Under the pieces are notes generated by a model. That model ran no database searches. It had not been told where the DNA came from and saw nothing but the letters and a program-made list of their open reading frames with translations. DNA of 64,000 bases from Aliirhizobium smilacinae. Its GTDB lineage: Bacteria; Pseudomonadota; Alphaproteobacteria; Rhizobiales; Rhizobiaceae. Location of the stretch: positions 124,001-188,000 of the forward strand of contig NZ_VDMN01000004.1 of NCBI RefSeq assembly GCF_006335145.1, given 5' to 3'. Positions 52,837 to 64,000 of the stretch are shown in pieces; the first letter of the stretch is position 1; the number at the start of each line of letters is the position of its first letter. A program made the translations under genes and the position numbers.

Positions 52837-53079
52837 CCGTATCCACAGATTGCCGCCACACAACGCGATCCTTGCATTGTTTTAATTGCACAAAACCGTA
52901 TACCGGAGCAGTCGATACCGGTTTTCAGATCATGTATCGGATATAATCTCGGCACTGCTCGAGGCCAAACGGGGCGTTTGAGCAAAGGCATTTAAGAATG
53001 CTGACCGTACCCTCCGTAGCCTTGCATTTTCGGTCGGTGTGCCGGCGTTTCGATTTTCAGAAATAAAAGGAATAGCAGA

Positions 53080-53337
53080 GTGAACGGTAGCATCTTCAAT
53101 AACCGGCGCGCCCTTCTCGGCGGTGTGTTTGTCGCCATCGTTGTCGTTGGCGCGGTCCAACTCGTCTTGGCCGTTCGTGGTCCGCAATATGCCACGCAGT
53201 CCGATCCCGGCACGATCATCGTCCGTCCGATCGTCAAGGACGACGCGACCAAGAACCTGACCATGTCGGTCGTTGTCGGCCTCGCCGGTGGCGTCATCGC
53301 GGCCCGTGCGATCCATCGCCGCCGCCGCAAGAGCTGA
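53080..53337 (+). CDS. Small membrane hypothetical protein
   Basis: Protein of 85 residues starting at GTG 53080 after AAAAGGAA. Two hydrophobic segments (LLGGVFVAIVVVGAVQLVLA and MSVVVGLAGGVIAARA) suggest two membrane helices, separated by a polar loop, with a basic tail (IHRRRRKS). Not recognised. Confidence 0.6.
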   Translation: MNGSIFNNRRALLGGVFVAIVVVGAVQLVLAVRGPQYATQSDPGTIIVRPIVKDDATKNLTMSVVVGLAGGVIAARAIHRRRRKS

Positions 53338-53487
53338 GCGATACATGGCGTAGGTCGCTATCGCGGCCGTCCCACCCACCGGCTCTCGCTTATCCCGTTG
53401 AACTTTTTCGCCTCTTCCGCGTTATAGCCGCATGTTTGACTGACATCGCAAACGCGATGACGAACATGGGACGCATGTGAGGACGCA

Positions 53488-53745
53488 ATGCTTCGGGAAA
53501 ACAATTCAACCAATGTTGCACTGGGTTCGGACGATCTGGAACTGCTCGAGCGGTTCCTTGAGGCCTGGTGCGAAGAGAACGGCGTCGACAAGACGAGCCC
53601 GAAAGCCCAGAATATAGCATCCAGCCTTTTCGACTGGTATCAGTTCGATCTTGCCGATCGCACCAACCTGAAATCGGGGCCACCGACGCCGCTTCCCGAA
53701 TCGAAGGAGTTGGACAGCCTTCTCAAGAGGTTAAAGGCAGCTTGA
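53488..53745 (+). CDS. Small hypothetical protein
   Basis: Protein of 85 residues. It starts after TGAGGACGC at ATG 53488. The core (SDDLELLERFLEAWCEENGV and AQNIASSLFDWYQFDLADRT) is helical and acidic; the tail is ELDSLLKRLKAA. No family recognised. It lies nine bases before the OpgC-like gene end on the opposite strand. Confidence 0.7.
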   Translation: MLRENNSTNVALGSDDLELLERFLEAWCEENGVDKTSPKAQNIASSLFDWYQFDLADRTNLKSGPPTPLPESKELDSLLKRLKAA

Positions 53746-53754
53746 ACTGAAGGT

Positions 53755-54963
53755 TCAGGCCTGTTCAGCCCTCGGCGTTGACCAAACCATCAGCATTTTA
53801 ACGAAAGATGCGATCCTCGCCTGGAACCATTTAATCACTAAGGCCAGCGTTCCACCGCGTCGCACTTCCCGGTCGAACAGATAACTCAGCCCAGTAATGA
53901 CAATGCTGATCAAAACGGCCTGAAGGACGGCAGATCCTAAGGCGGCTGGTGTCTCCGGCCAAGCGTAAAGGATCATGTTGCCGAAAGCGAAGGTGAACAG
54001 GCTGGTGCGTCCGAAGAAGACCGGTTTCTCCAGTCGCTGCTTGACCTCCGGAGACAAGCGTTGGGTGGCAAGGACGGCAAGGCTGGTGATGGCAATCGCG
54101 CCGCAAATACCAGCAGCGAAATAGAGCGGATCGCTATCCATCCGCAACGACATGTTGCCGAGTTCCGCCAGCGACTTTTCATCATAAAAAACAGCACCGA
54201 GCAACAATGCCAGTGCCGAGACGGCCAGCAGATATGACGCTCTCTTGACGATATTGCCCGCCGCTTCTTCAGAACGGACGATTTGGTCACCCGCGATGAG
54301 CCGTCCGAACACCATTCCGCCGATAATCAGGCTGGTACCGTGCAGGATCGATGGACCGCCGAGCTTGGCGTCACCGACGCCGAACAGGAAGGTGACCACC
54401 CTTTCGGCATACATGCTCATGTGGAAATCGAGAGGACCCGGCAGTCCCCGAAGGATCGGATGGGCAACATGGACCGCGATCGCTATGGCGACGAGCGGCA
54501 GCAGCCCGACCCTGTTGCGGATCCACAGCAGGATGGGCGCGAGGAAAAGAACGACGGCGTAGAATTTCAGGATATCGGTGAAGGGCGTGACCCCCAGAAG
54601 CATCATCGTGGCGATCGAGAACTTCAGCGAATATCCGTCAGCCACGAGATACAGCACGACGATCGACAGGCAGTATAGCAGCCAGCATTGGATCGCACGG
54701 GAAAACAGCCGCATGGCAACCCGCCCCTGTTCACCCGCAACGAATCTGGGCCGATAGACGATTTCCAGCATCGTACCGAAAAGCAGGATGAAGGTTGGTG
54801 TCGCCAGCGCCATCAGCGCGCGCAGAAAATCCGCGGACGGTCCGCTCCAGAAGTCATCCATATTGGTGACGACCCAGACATGACTGAGCATTGCGAAAAA
54901 GATAGCGACCGACCGGGTGAGGTCTATTCCGATAATTCTCGGAATCGCTGCGTTACCCGCCAT
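53755..54963 (-). CDS. OpgC-like membrane acyltransferase
   Basis: Multi-pass membrane protein of 402 residues of the OpgC/acyltransferase-3-like group, which modifies periplasmic glucans in some proteobacteria. The N-terminus has RIIGIDLTRSVAIFFAMLSH with the early His-containing region, and ALATPTFILLFGTMLEIVYR. About ten helices span the rest. A Glu/His-rich segment is GLPGPLDFHMSMYAERVVTF. Glucan succinylation is one possibility; the actual acceptor is unknown. The upstream 330-base gap carries two palindromes. Confidence 0.82.
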   Translation of the reverse strand: MAGNAAIPRIIGIDLTRSVAIFFAMLSHVWVVTNMDDFWSGPSADFLRALMALATPTFILLFGTMLEIVYRPRFVAGEQGRVAMRLFSRAIQCWLLYCLSIVVLYLVADGYSLKFSIATMMLLGVTPFTDILKFYAVVLFLAPILLWIRNRVGLLPLVAIAIAVHVAHPILRGLPGPLDFHMSMYAERVVTFLFGVGDAKLGGPSILHGTSLIIGGMVFGRLIAGDQIVRSEEAAGNIVKRASYLLAVSALALLLGAVFYDEKSLAELGNMSLRMDSDPLYFAAGICGAIAITSLAVLATQRLSPEVKQRLEKPVFFGRTSLFTFAFGNMILYAWPETPAALGSAVLQAVLISIVITGLSYLFDREVRRGGTLALVIKWFQARIASFVKMLMVWSTPRAEQA

Positions 54964-54990
54964 GAATAGCTCCTTCAGCCGGCATCAGGA

Positions 54991-55043
54991 ATATTGCACT
55001 GCAATATCGACATAGGCCCGGACGATATTAGGGCAATCCCTAA
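54991..55043. promoter_or_regulatory. Two palindromes upstream of the OpgC-like gene
   Basis: ATATTGCA-C-TGCAATAT (54991-55007) and TTAGGG-CAAT-CCCTAA (55028-55043) are both perfect inverted repeats within 53 bases. They lie 28 to 80 bases before the minus-strand gene, where operators are expected. Nothing else is recognised in the 54964-55293 gap. Confidence 0.5.
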
Positions 55044-55293
55044 ATCTGACACTCTTCCCGATTTCTCATCGATATGGGGACTCGATCGGATCGGCATGTT
55101 TTTGCTATCTGGAATAAGATTGCGTCCTTTATGCGGACCCCGATGCCAGTTCACCTCCACACCACGGATCGAACCACTGTTCCTGATTGGCACACGGAAC
55201 TCGGTCATTGATACCGAGCCTTAAGCGCGTCCATTCACGCTTCCTTGGTTGCTGCCCGGTTATGTCGGTAGACAAATCACGAAGGGCGAAGCC

Positions 55294-55527
55294 ATGACAA
55301 TCTCGGCTGCAATGGGCATTTCGGTTGCCGGCATGCAGACACAATCCCAGCGACTGAACACGGCTGCCCATAACATCGCCAACAGCACCACGCCCGGATA
55401 CGAGTCCGATACGGCACAAGAGATGATCGATGTGCTGACAGCCGAACAGGGTTTTGCGGCAAATGCCGCAGTATTCGAAACCGGCGCGGACATGTGGGAC
55501 ATGCTGATGACGATCAAGCGCGACTGA
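55294..55527 (+). CDS. Miniature flagellar basal-body-rod-like protein
   Basis: Protein of only 77 residues. The N-terminal half (AGMQTQSQRLNTAAHNIANS and TTPGYESDTAQ) matches the flagellar basal-body rod N-terminal motif; the C-terminal half (AEQGFAANAAVFETGADMWD and MLMTIKRD) matches the flagellar rod C-terminal motif. The large middle domain of FlgB, FlgC or FlgG is absent, so the two self-association helices sit directly together. No flagellar genes are nearby. Start ATG 55294 follows AAGGGCG. It may be an orphan conserved in the Rhizobiaceae or a deletion remnant; no frameshift is seen. Confidence 0.75.
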   Translation: MTISAAMGISVAGMQTQSQRLNTAAHNIANSTTPGYESDTAQEMIDVLTAEQGFAANAAVFETGADMWDMLMTIKRD

Positions 55528-55645
55528 AACTCGTAGCCAGGTCTGCCTGAACCTTGCCGCGATCAAAATCGCGTCAGCCGGTTGAGTTTGACAGAGAACT
55601 CGCAGAAGAGAGGCTTCCGATCCCGAGCCTCAGAGCGCCCCTCCC

Positions 55646-56728
55646 TTGTTTCATCTCTTTAAAGCCCTCCTCTGCCTCTATGTCGTCGCCCGTTTCATCT
55701 ATCCCTTGCCCTGGCCGAATTGGTTGAAAGGTTTTCTCGCCGTCATCCTGATGGTGGTTTTCCAGCACAGCCTGATCAGTCTTCTCGTCTTCGGCACGAT
55801 GTTCTCGCCGGAAGTTCCACGGGTTGCGATGATCACGGCGAACTGGATTTCCGGTTTCGTGCTGCTGACCGCCGTATGCCAGCTGATCCTCGATATCGGA
55901 GCGCTGGTGGCCGCAACCCTGAAGCGCCGGCGCGTGGCAATCGCACCATGGCTGCGTTATGGCGTCGGCGTCGTCACCATGTCGCTGGCAGCCTTTGCCG
56001 TTTCCCAGGCAATCCGCGTTCCGTCGGTCAAGGAAGTCGAGATCAGGATCCGCAACCTGCCGGCGCAATTCGACGGCTACCGGATGATCCAGCTCACCGA
56101 CCTGCATATCAGCCGCCTGTTCCAGGCGCCCTGGGTGGAGGAGACGGTCGCCAAAGCCAATGCCCAGAATGCCGATCTGATCGTCATCACCGGTGACCTG
56201 ATAGACGGCGACCTGCAGGCCCGCGAGACTGACGTTGCGCCGCTTGCAAAGCTGAGGGCGACGGATGGCGTCTACACCATTCCGGGCAATCACGAATATT
56301 ACTTCGGCCACGACGGCTGGATGGCGAAATACCAGGAACTGGGCCTCAAAACCATCTCCAACAGCCATGTTGTGCTGTCGCGCGGTGATGCCAGGCTGAC
56401 GCTTGCCGGCGTCAACGATGTCAACGCAACGCGTTTTGGCCTCGAAGGACCGGATGTAACAAAGGCCTTGACCGGTGCGCCAGCGGAAGCGCCCGTGATC
56501 CTGCTGGACCACCAGCCTCGCAATGCACGTGTTTCAGCGGAGGCCGGTGCCGACCTGCAGCTTTCCGGCCATACCCATGGCGGCATGATCCTTGGCATGG
56601 ATCGTCTCGTCGCCCGTTTCAACAACGGCTTCGTTTCGGGCCGCTACGACGTCGGCGACATGCAGCTCTACGTCAACAACGGCACGGCTTTGTGGATCGG
56701 TTTTGCACTGCGGCTCGGCGTTCCTTAG
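55646..56728 (+). CDS. Membrane-anchored metallophosphoesterase
   Basis: Protein of 360 residues. Start TTG 55646 is the first good start in the frame. The N-terminal 110 residues hold three to four membrane helices (LCLYVVARFIYPLPWPNWLK, LKGFLAVILMVVFQHSLISL). The catalytic domain follows from about residue 140. It shows the metal-ligand motifs MIQLTDLHISRLF, IVITGDLIDGD, TIPGNHEYYFG, LDHQPRN and LSGHTHGGMILGMD. The substrate is not clear; UDP-2,3-diacylglucosamine hydrolase and cyclic-nucleotide-type activity are both known among relatives. Its tail ends near the convergent FAD gene. Confidence 0.9.
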   Translation: MFHLFKALLCLYVVARFIYPLPWPNWLKGFLAVILMVVFQHSLISLLVFGTMFSPEVPRVAMITANWISGFVLLTAVCQLILDIGALVAATLKRRRVAIAPWLRYGVGVVTMSLAAFAVSQAIRVPSVKEVEIRIRNLPAQFDGYRMIQLTDLHISRLFQAPWVEETVAKANAQNADLIVITGDLIDGDLQARETDVAPLAKLRATDGVYTIPGNHEYYFGHDGWMAKYQELGLKTISNSHVVLSRGDARLTLAGVNDVNATRFGLEGPDVTKALTGAPAEAPVILLDHQPRNARVSAEAGADLQLSGHTHGGMILGMDRLVARFNNGFVSGRYDVGDMQLYVNNGTALWIGFALRLGVP

Positions 56729-56757
56729 GAACTGACCGTCATCACACTGCGTCCAGC

Positions 56758-57966
56758 CTAAGCGCCGTAGAAATCCTCAAGCCCGATCCGTTCGATCGGG
56801 CTGAGAAAATCGCCGGTGACCAGTCGGCTGACGAGCTGCCGTACCAGCGGCATGCGCGTCGTGGGGCCGATTGCGATATCGCGCATGGCAGGCAGGATGC
56901 GGCTGTCGGACTGGTAGAACGGCGTCAGCACCAGGCTGAGCATCTGGTAGAGCCAGACATGCGGTGCCCGATGGCGAAGATGCAGTGCAAATGCCTCATC
57001 GATTGACGGCGCGCGGGCAAGAGCCGAGAGCAGCGAGGCGGCATCGATCATCGCCATGTTGGCGCCCTGCCCCAGCTGCGGGCTGGTCGCATGCCAGGCA
57101 TCGCCGATACGGATGACCCCGCGCCCGGCAATCGGTTTTCGTGTGTGGTGGCGATAACGGGCATGCACCGGCTCGGCAATTTCGGCAAGCGGCGCGGCTT
57201 CCGGCCAGAGCGCGGCCACCTGTTCTATCCAGGCCGCTCGTCCATCGCGGTGCCATTGGTCGATATCGCGATTTCGCAGGCTCCAGAAGAACGTCGCCAT
57301 AGGCGGTGCGCCATCCTTTGCGGTCCCGACCGGCAGGACGCCTGCCATGCGGCTTGCCCGCTCGTAACGCTGCTCCAGTTCGAACCGATGAAACGGCCCG
57401 TTCTCGGGCCAGGGAACCGTCGCCCAGAGCGCACCGTAACCCAGCTCCTTCGCCGGATCGTGCCCGATCGGTGAGCTGGCGCCCATGGCATCGACGACGA
57501 TATCCGCCGATGGCGTCGCCCTGCTGCCGTCGAGTGCCAGAGCGGGCCGGCTGCCTTCGATGATCCCCGTCGTCCTCGCATTCGTCTTGAAACGGACGCC
57601 GGCAGAGATCGCTTCGGACAAGAGGAGGTCGAACAAGGCCACACGCTGCACCGCAATGCCGTGGCCGTTGCCCGGATAGCTGATCTCCAGAACCGTCTTG
57701 CCGGGCATGGACGAGCCACCCGTTGCCAGAGCCCCATGCATGCGGGTAATCACCTGCCCGCGCGCGGCGATCGCCTCCCGCAGTCCCATCCTCTCCAGGA
57801 TCGCCAGACCTGTCGGCTGCAGCACGAAACCCGAACCGATCGGCTGCGGGGCCGCCATCTGGTCATAAACCACGACCTTCGCACCACGCCGCGCTAGCAT
57901 CGTCGCGAGCGACAGCCCGCCGATACCCGCGCCGGCGATCGCGACTTCGAGACCCTCGATCTTCAT
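56758..57966 (-). CDS. FAD-dependent monooxygenase (PHBH-type)
   Basis: Flavoprotein of 402 residues. Rossmann motif VAIAGAGIGGLSLATMLARR near 8 and the second FAD-binding GD motif VIRIGDAWHATSPQLGQGAN near 285 identify the class A monooxygenase group. The intermediate DG-type region reads ADIVVDAMGASSPIGHDP. The long helical tail is typical. The substrate is unknown; aromatic hydroxylation or ubiquinone-type activity are possible. It converges with the metallophosphoesterase gene. Confidence 0.9.
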   Translation of the reverse strand: MKIEGLEVAIAGAGIGGLSLATMLARRGAKVVVYDQMAAPQPIGSGFVLQPTGLAILERMGLREAIAARGQVITRMHGALATGGSSMPGKTVLEISYPGNGHGIAVQRVALFDLLLSEAISAGVRFKTNARTTGIIEGSRPALALDGSRATPSADIVVDAMGASSPIGHDPAKELGYGALWATVPWPENGPFHRFELEQRYERASRMAGVLPVGTAKDGAPPMATFFWSLRNRDIDQWHRDGRAAWIEQVAALWPEAAPLAEIAEPVHARYRHHTRKPIAGRGVIRIGDAWHATSPQLGQGANMAMIDAASLLSALARAPSIDEAFALHLRHRAPHVWLYQMLSLVLTPFYQSDSRILPAMRDIAIGPTTRMPLVRQLVSRLVTGDFLSPIERIGLEDFYGA

Positions 57967-57996
57967 GGCATGATCCTGCAGGCGTCGATCATGTGC

Positions 57997-58830
57997 TCAA
58001 TCCAGCTGCCGTTCAATCGCCTTGGCCGCCTGCCAGAGATCTTCCATCCGCTCCAGCGTTGCAGCCTCCAAGGTCTCGCCTGACTTCTCAAGTTCCGTCT
58101 CGATATGGTTGAACCGCCTTCGGAATTTCGTATTCGTTCCGCGCAGCGCGTTTTCCGGATTCGTGTTGACGTGGCGGCCGATATTGACCATGGCGAAGAT
58201 CAGGTCGCCAAGCTCGTCAGCCACCTTTTCGGGATGTCCGCTCTGCAGTGCCTCGCGCAATTCCCGCACCTCTTCCTCGATCTTGTCGAGGATCGGCTCG
58301 GCTTCGGACCAGTCGAAACCGACCTTGGCGGCACGCTCCTGAAGCTTCAGCGCTTCGGTCAATGCCGGCTGGCTGCGATGGACGGAGCCGAGGAAACCGG
58401 CTCTGAAATCCTCGGTTAGACCCCGCGCAGCGCGGCGTTCGGCCCGCTCGCGTTTCTCTTCCTGTTTGATCTCGTCCCACTGGATTTTGACCGCACCGGG
58501 CGTATCGGCATCGGAGCGTGCGAACACATGCGGATGCCGACGGATCATCTTGCGGGTCACGGCTTCGACCACGTCGCCGAAGGCAAAATCGCCTGCCTCT
58601 TCCGCCATGCGGGCATGGAAGACCACCTGCAGCAGAAGGTCGCCGAGTTCCTCGCAGAGATCGTCCATGTCGTTGCGCTCGATCGCATCGGCGACCTCAT
58701 AGGCCTCCTCGATCGTATAAGGCTTGATCGATGCGAAATTCTGCTCGAGATCCCAGGGGCAACCGGTCACCGGTGTACGCAGCGCCGCCATGATTTCGAT
58801 CAGGCGCGAAATATCCTTTGAAGATTCCAT
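57997..58830 (-). CDS. mazG: Nucleoside triphosphate pyrophosphohydrolase
   Basis: Housecleaning NTP pyrophosphatase of 277 residues that hydrolyses (d)NTPs. Two MazG modules are visible. The first contains GCPWDLEQNFASIKPYTIEE and ELGDLLLQVVFHARM, with the EExxE/D metal-binding pattern. The second, degenerate, is EPILDKIEEEVRELREALQS and VADELGDLIFAMVNIGRHV. A deaminase gene follows on the same strand upstream (20-base gap). Both act on nucleotides, which suggests a small operon. Confidence 0.95.
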   Translation of the reverse strand: MESSKDISRLIEIMAALRTPVTGCPWDLEQNFASIKPYTIEEAYEVADAIERNDMDDLCEELGDLLLQVVFHARMAEEAGDFAFGDVVEAVTRKMIRRHPHVFARSDADTPGAVKIQWDEIKQEEKRERAERRAARGLTEDFRAGFLGSVHRSQPALTEALKLQERAAKVGFDWSEAEPILDKIEEEVRELREALQSGHPEKVADELGDLIFAMVNIGRHVNTNPENALRGTNTKFRRRFNHIETELEKSGETLEAATLERMEDLWQAAKAIERQLD

Positions 58831-58849
58831 CGTGAAATGTTCCTGGCGC

Positions 58850-59440
58850 TCAGTTGAGCGGTATGTCGTTGTCGCCCTTGCCGGACTGGTAATTATCCGA
58901 AAGCCGTTGATAAGCCTGCTTGATCCGGGCCGTTTGCGCCCTCAGCGTGTCGCGCAACGGATTGTCTTCGGTCTCGACGAGATCGGCGATGAAGAAGGAA
59001 TTCCAGAATGCATTCGACCGCCGATAGCCGCCGGGCTCCAGCCCGAACACCTCTTTCAGGATCTTCAGGTCATGCGGAATGGCAAAGGCATCGCGCGAAT
59101 CCTCGTGGCTGAAGAAGGAATAGAAATTGTCGAATCCGGCCCAGGTGATCGCCGACATGCACATCGTGCACGGTTCGTGAGTTGACAGGAAAATCAGATC
59201 TTTGGTGGAAAGTCCTGAAGCTTTCTCATAAAATCGTTTCAGCGTATGGACCTCGCCATGCCAAAGCGGGTTTTCAAGCTCGTTATTGGTCTCGGCAATC
59301 ACCAGAGACAGATCGGATTTCTTCAGGATTGCCGCCCCGAAAACCTTGTTGCCGGCAGCGACACCAGCTTCTGTGAGCGGCAGAATGTCGTGTTCGATGA
59401 CGTCGAGAAGACGTGGGGTGAGAGTGGCGGCAATGGTCAT
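58850..59440 (-). CDS. Nucleoside deaminase-family protein
   Basis: Zinc-dependent cytidine deaminase-fold protein of 196 residues. The zinc-ligand set is LWHGEVHTLKRFYEK (His and catalytic Glu) and STHEPCTMCMSAITWAG (PCxxC). A family member of guanine or cytidine/tRNA deaminases is likely; a substrate cannot be assigned. It is encoded just upstream of mazG in the same direction, which suggests nucleotide metabolism. The C-terminal 60 residues are extended and helical. Confidence 0.88.
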   Translation of the reverse strand: MTIAATLTPRLLDVIEHDILPLTEAGVAAGNKVFGAAILKKSDLSLVIAETNNELENPLWHGEVHTLKRFYEKASGLSTKDLIFLSTHEPCTMCMSAITWAGFDNFYSFFSHEDSRDAFAIPHDLKILKEVFGLEPGGYRRSNAFWNSFFIADLVETEDNPLRDTLRAQTARIKQAYQRLSDNYQSGKGDNDIPLN

Positions 59441-59675
59441 GGAGGCTCTTTGTGGCTGGTTTGTCTAGGCAAGTTATAACGCGGATCGACCCGATCGGGG
59501 TAAAAACCCGATAATCTACAGAAAAACTGGAGAAATATCCTCCGCGGTGGCTTTTGCTCAAGAACAGGTTGATCGCGAAACAGAAATACCCGCGGTCAAT
59601 TCACTTTGCATATCCATTTCTTCAAATCCCGCGCCAGATTGTGGATAGTCCTGTCATATGTTTCAGGATAACCGC

Positions 59676-61144
<1,469 letters not shown>

Positions 61145-61148
<4 letters not shown>

Positions 61149-61459
61149 CCGACAAGGTTCTCACCGCCAACCGCCTTTCCGATGGCATCGCCGTCTGGCT
61201 GGATGCCGCCGGCCACTGGACGGAAAACCTGCAGGATGCGCTGGTGGCGCGCCACGCGGAAGCCATCGCCTCGCTGGAAGCGATCGGCAACCAGGATTTC
61301 GCCGACAACAAGGTGGTGGACGTCAACGTGATCGATGTCGAGGAGACCAACGGCATCCTCTGGCCGACGCGTCTGCGCGAGCGCATCCGCGCCGCCGGCC
61401 CCACAATGGATTATGCGACCGGCTACAGCAAAGCCGACGCCGCCTTCATCGCAGTCTGA
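61145..61459 (+). CDS. DUF2849 domain-containing protein
   Basis: Protein of 104 residues. The family signature is MTDKVLTANRLSDGIAVWLD, HWTENLQDALVARHAEAIAS and VIDVEETNGILWPTRLRERI. It is conserved between cysG and the sulfite reductase gene in alphaproteobacteria. No function is known; a role in siroheme insertion or electron transfer is suggested by context. Its start overlaps the cysG stop (ATGA). Confidence 0.92.
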
Positions 61460-61480
61460 CACCGAAAGTTCTGGGATCCC

Positions 61481-63153
<1,673 letters not shown>

Positions 63154-63154
<1 letters not shown>

Positions 63155-63663
63155 TGGCGAAGATCTGGAGAGAGACCGGTTTTGTTGAGAACGATCCGTG
63201 GATCATCGAGACGGATGAGGTGAAGGCCGAGGGCGAGCAGAAACCGCTTCTGCCGCTTGCAGACTTCATCGAAAAGGCGGAAGCCAGCAACGATGTCGGC
63301 CTCGGCGTATTGATCAGGCCTGCCGACGATGTGCGTCAGCTGGAACCCTATCTCTACCGCATCGAAATCATCGCCGTGGATTTCCCGGCGTTCAGCGATG
63401 GCCGCGCCTTCAGTCACGCCTCGCTGCTGCGTGATCGTCTGGCCTACAAGAACGAATTGCGCGCCGTTGGCGATGTCCTGATCGACCAGGTGCCGCTGAT
63501 GCTCCGTTGCGGTGTCGACAGTTTCGCGGTGAGCAATGCGACGGCGCTGAAACGGCTGGCCGAAGGACGTTTGCCCGGCATTGCCGTGCATTATCAGCCG
63601 ACAGCCCGCCATGCCGAACCCGGCGAAGGTTACAGCTGGCGACGCCGGTCGGTGCCGGCTTGA
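63154..63663 (+). CDS. DUF934 domain-containing protein
   Basis: Protein of 169 residues from ATG 63154, which overlaps the cysI-type stop (TGATG). The family core is visible in VGLGVLIRPADDVRQLEPYL, IIAVDFPAFSDGRAFSHASL and LRDRLAYKNELRAVGDVLID. DUF934 proteins occur next to cysI or cysH in many bacteria and are thought to help sulfite reduction. The C-terminus, rich in His, Arg and Gly (GIAVHYQPTARHAEPGEGY), is conserved in the family. A ferredoxin reductase gene follows 152 bases later. Confidence 0.92.
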
Positions 63664-63815
63664 ACTTAGCTATCTCGCGGAAACAGGTGTCTTAAAGGTG
63701 ACTTTCGGACACATATTTTCTATGCTTTCCGCGACAATGGGCGTGGATGCCTTCAAATGCGCGGCTTGATAGTATATCTCGCTGTCAAAACGTTGAGACC
63801 GAAAGACCGAACGCG

Positions 63816-64000
63816 ATGAACGCTCCTGCGAAAAACGAAGAATTTGCGGTAAAAATCCCGGATGGCGTTTACGCCGAGACGGTGCTGGACGTGCAGCACT
63901 ATACCGACCGGCTGTTCCGTTTCCGCATGACGCGCCCGGCAGGTTTCCGTTTCCGCTCGGGCGAGTTCGCCATGATCGGCCTGATGGTCGGCGAAAAGCC
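63816..64000 (+). CDS. fpr: Ferredoxin--NADP reductase (3' truncated by window end)
   Basis: Only the first 61 residues are in the window. They read MNAPAKNEEFAVKIPDGVYA, then ETVLDVQHYTDRLFRFRMTR and FRFRSGEFAMIGLMVGEK, the FAD-binding start of an Fpr-type flavin reductase. It would supply reduced ferredoxin or flavodoxin, possibly to the upstream sulfite reductase, although the 152-base gap suggests its own promoter. Confidence 0.85.
   Translation, partial: MNAPAKNEEFAVKIPDGVYAETVLDVQHYTDRLFRFRMTRPAGFRFRSGEFAMIGLMVGEK

Noticed and set aside
49881..52991. 1036-codon open frame antisense to gcvP
   Set aside because: It lies opposite gcvP in the phase favoured by GC-rich third positions, has no family-like sequence and covers a complete, well-conserved gene.
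54994..55224. 76-codon plus-strand frame in the OpgC upstream gap
   Set aside because: Covers the palindromes, has no ribosome-binding site and no protein-like pattern.

Overview
The window reads as a chromosomal segment of a Rhizobiaceae alphaproteobacterium (Rhizobium/Agrobacterium/Neorhizobium type). The grounds are protein content (Agp2-type bacteriophytochrome with HWE kinase, DUF2336, ATP12 chaperone, DUF1489, DUF2849 and DUF934 proteins), GC-rich coding with strong third-position bias, and rhizobial intergenic palindromes, including a RIME-like inverted pair at 15755-15947. No species can be named from sequence alone. I see no prophage, insertion sequence, CRISPR array or integration site; the region is mostly core genome.

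Layout. 1-7.4 kb: end of parE, pdxY, a large phytochrome kinase-receiver protein and an AI-2E family permease. 7.4-16.4 kb: DUF2336, flavin reductase and nitroreductase, two secreted or hydrolase proteins, a PlsC-like acyltransferase, thrS, yidD and a NifU-like scaffold. 16.7-25.7 kb: folE-hisI, a patatin-like protein, CBS and rhomboid proteins, PAS and tandem PilZ proteins, a BTLCP peptidase and a D-Ala-D-Ala carboxypeptidase with a SPOR domain. 25.7-34.4 kb: DUF1489, sdaA, membrane proteins, a MerR regulator with a visible operator-promoter, mgtE, a deformylase-like protein that lacks metal ligands, two BON proteins, OsmC, lipB and tRNA-Leu(GAG). 34.5-42.5 kb: a DMT transporter, acetyltransferases, the formaldehyde pair adhC and fghA, and between them a parDE locus whose toxin carries an in-frame stop. 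42.5-48 kb: an ATP12/HAD/RluA/CrcB gene run and a copper module (YcnI-PCuAC fusion plus a DUF2946-like protein). 48.1-52.8 kb: tandem glycine riboswitch and gcvT-gcvH-gcvP. 53-59.4 kb: small proteins, an OpgC-like acyltransferase, a miniature flagellar-rod-like protein, a metallophosphoesterase, an FAD monooxygenase, mazG and a deaminase. 59.7-64 kb: a sulfite-assimilation operon (cysG, DUF2849, siroheme reductase, DUF934), then the start of a ferredoxin-NADP reductase gene.

How the genes work together. Glycine cleavage is controlled in cis by a glycine riboswitch. AdhC and FghA carry out successive steps of glutathione-dependent formaldehyde oxidation. CysG supplies siroheme to the adjacent sulfite/nitrite reductase, and the downstream Fpr-type reductase is a plausible electron source. 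I did not find a clearly new multi-gene system. The points most worth a second look are the decayed ParE toxin beside an intact ParD, the ligand-depleted deformylase homologue, the MerR operator, the rod-like miniprotein, the degenerate-plus-canonical PilZ tandem and the uncharacterised secreted or small proteins.
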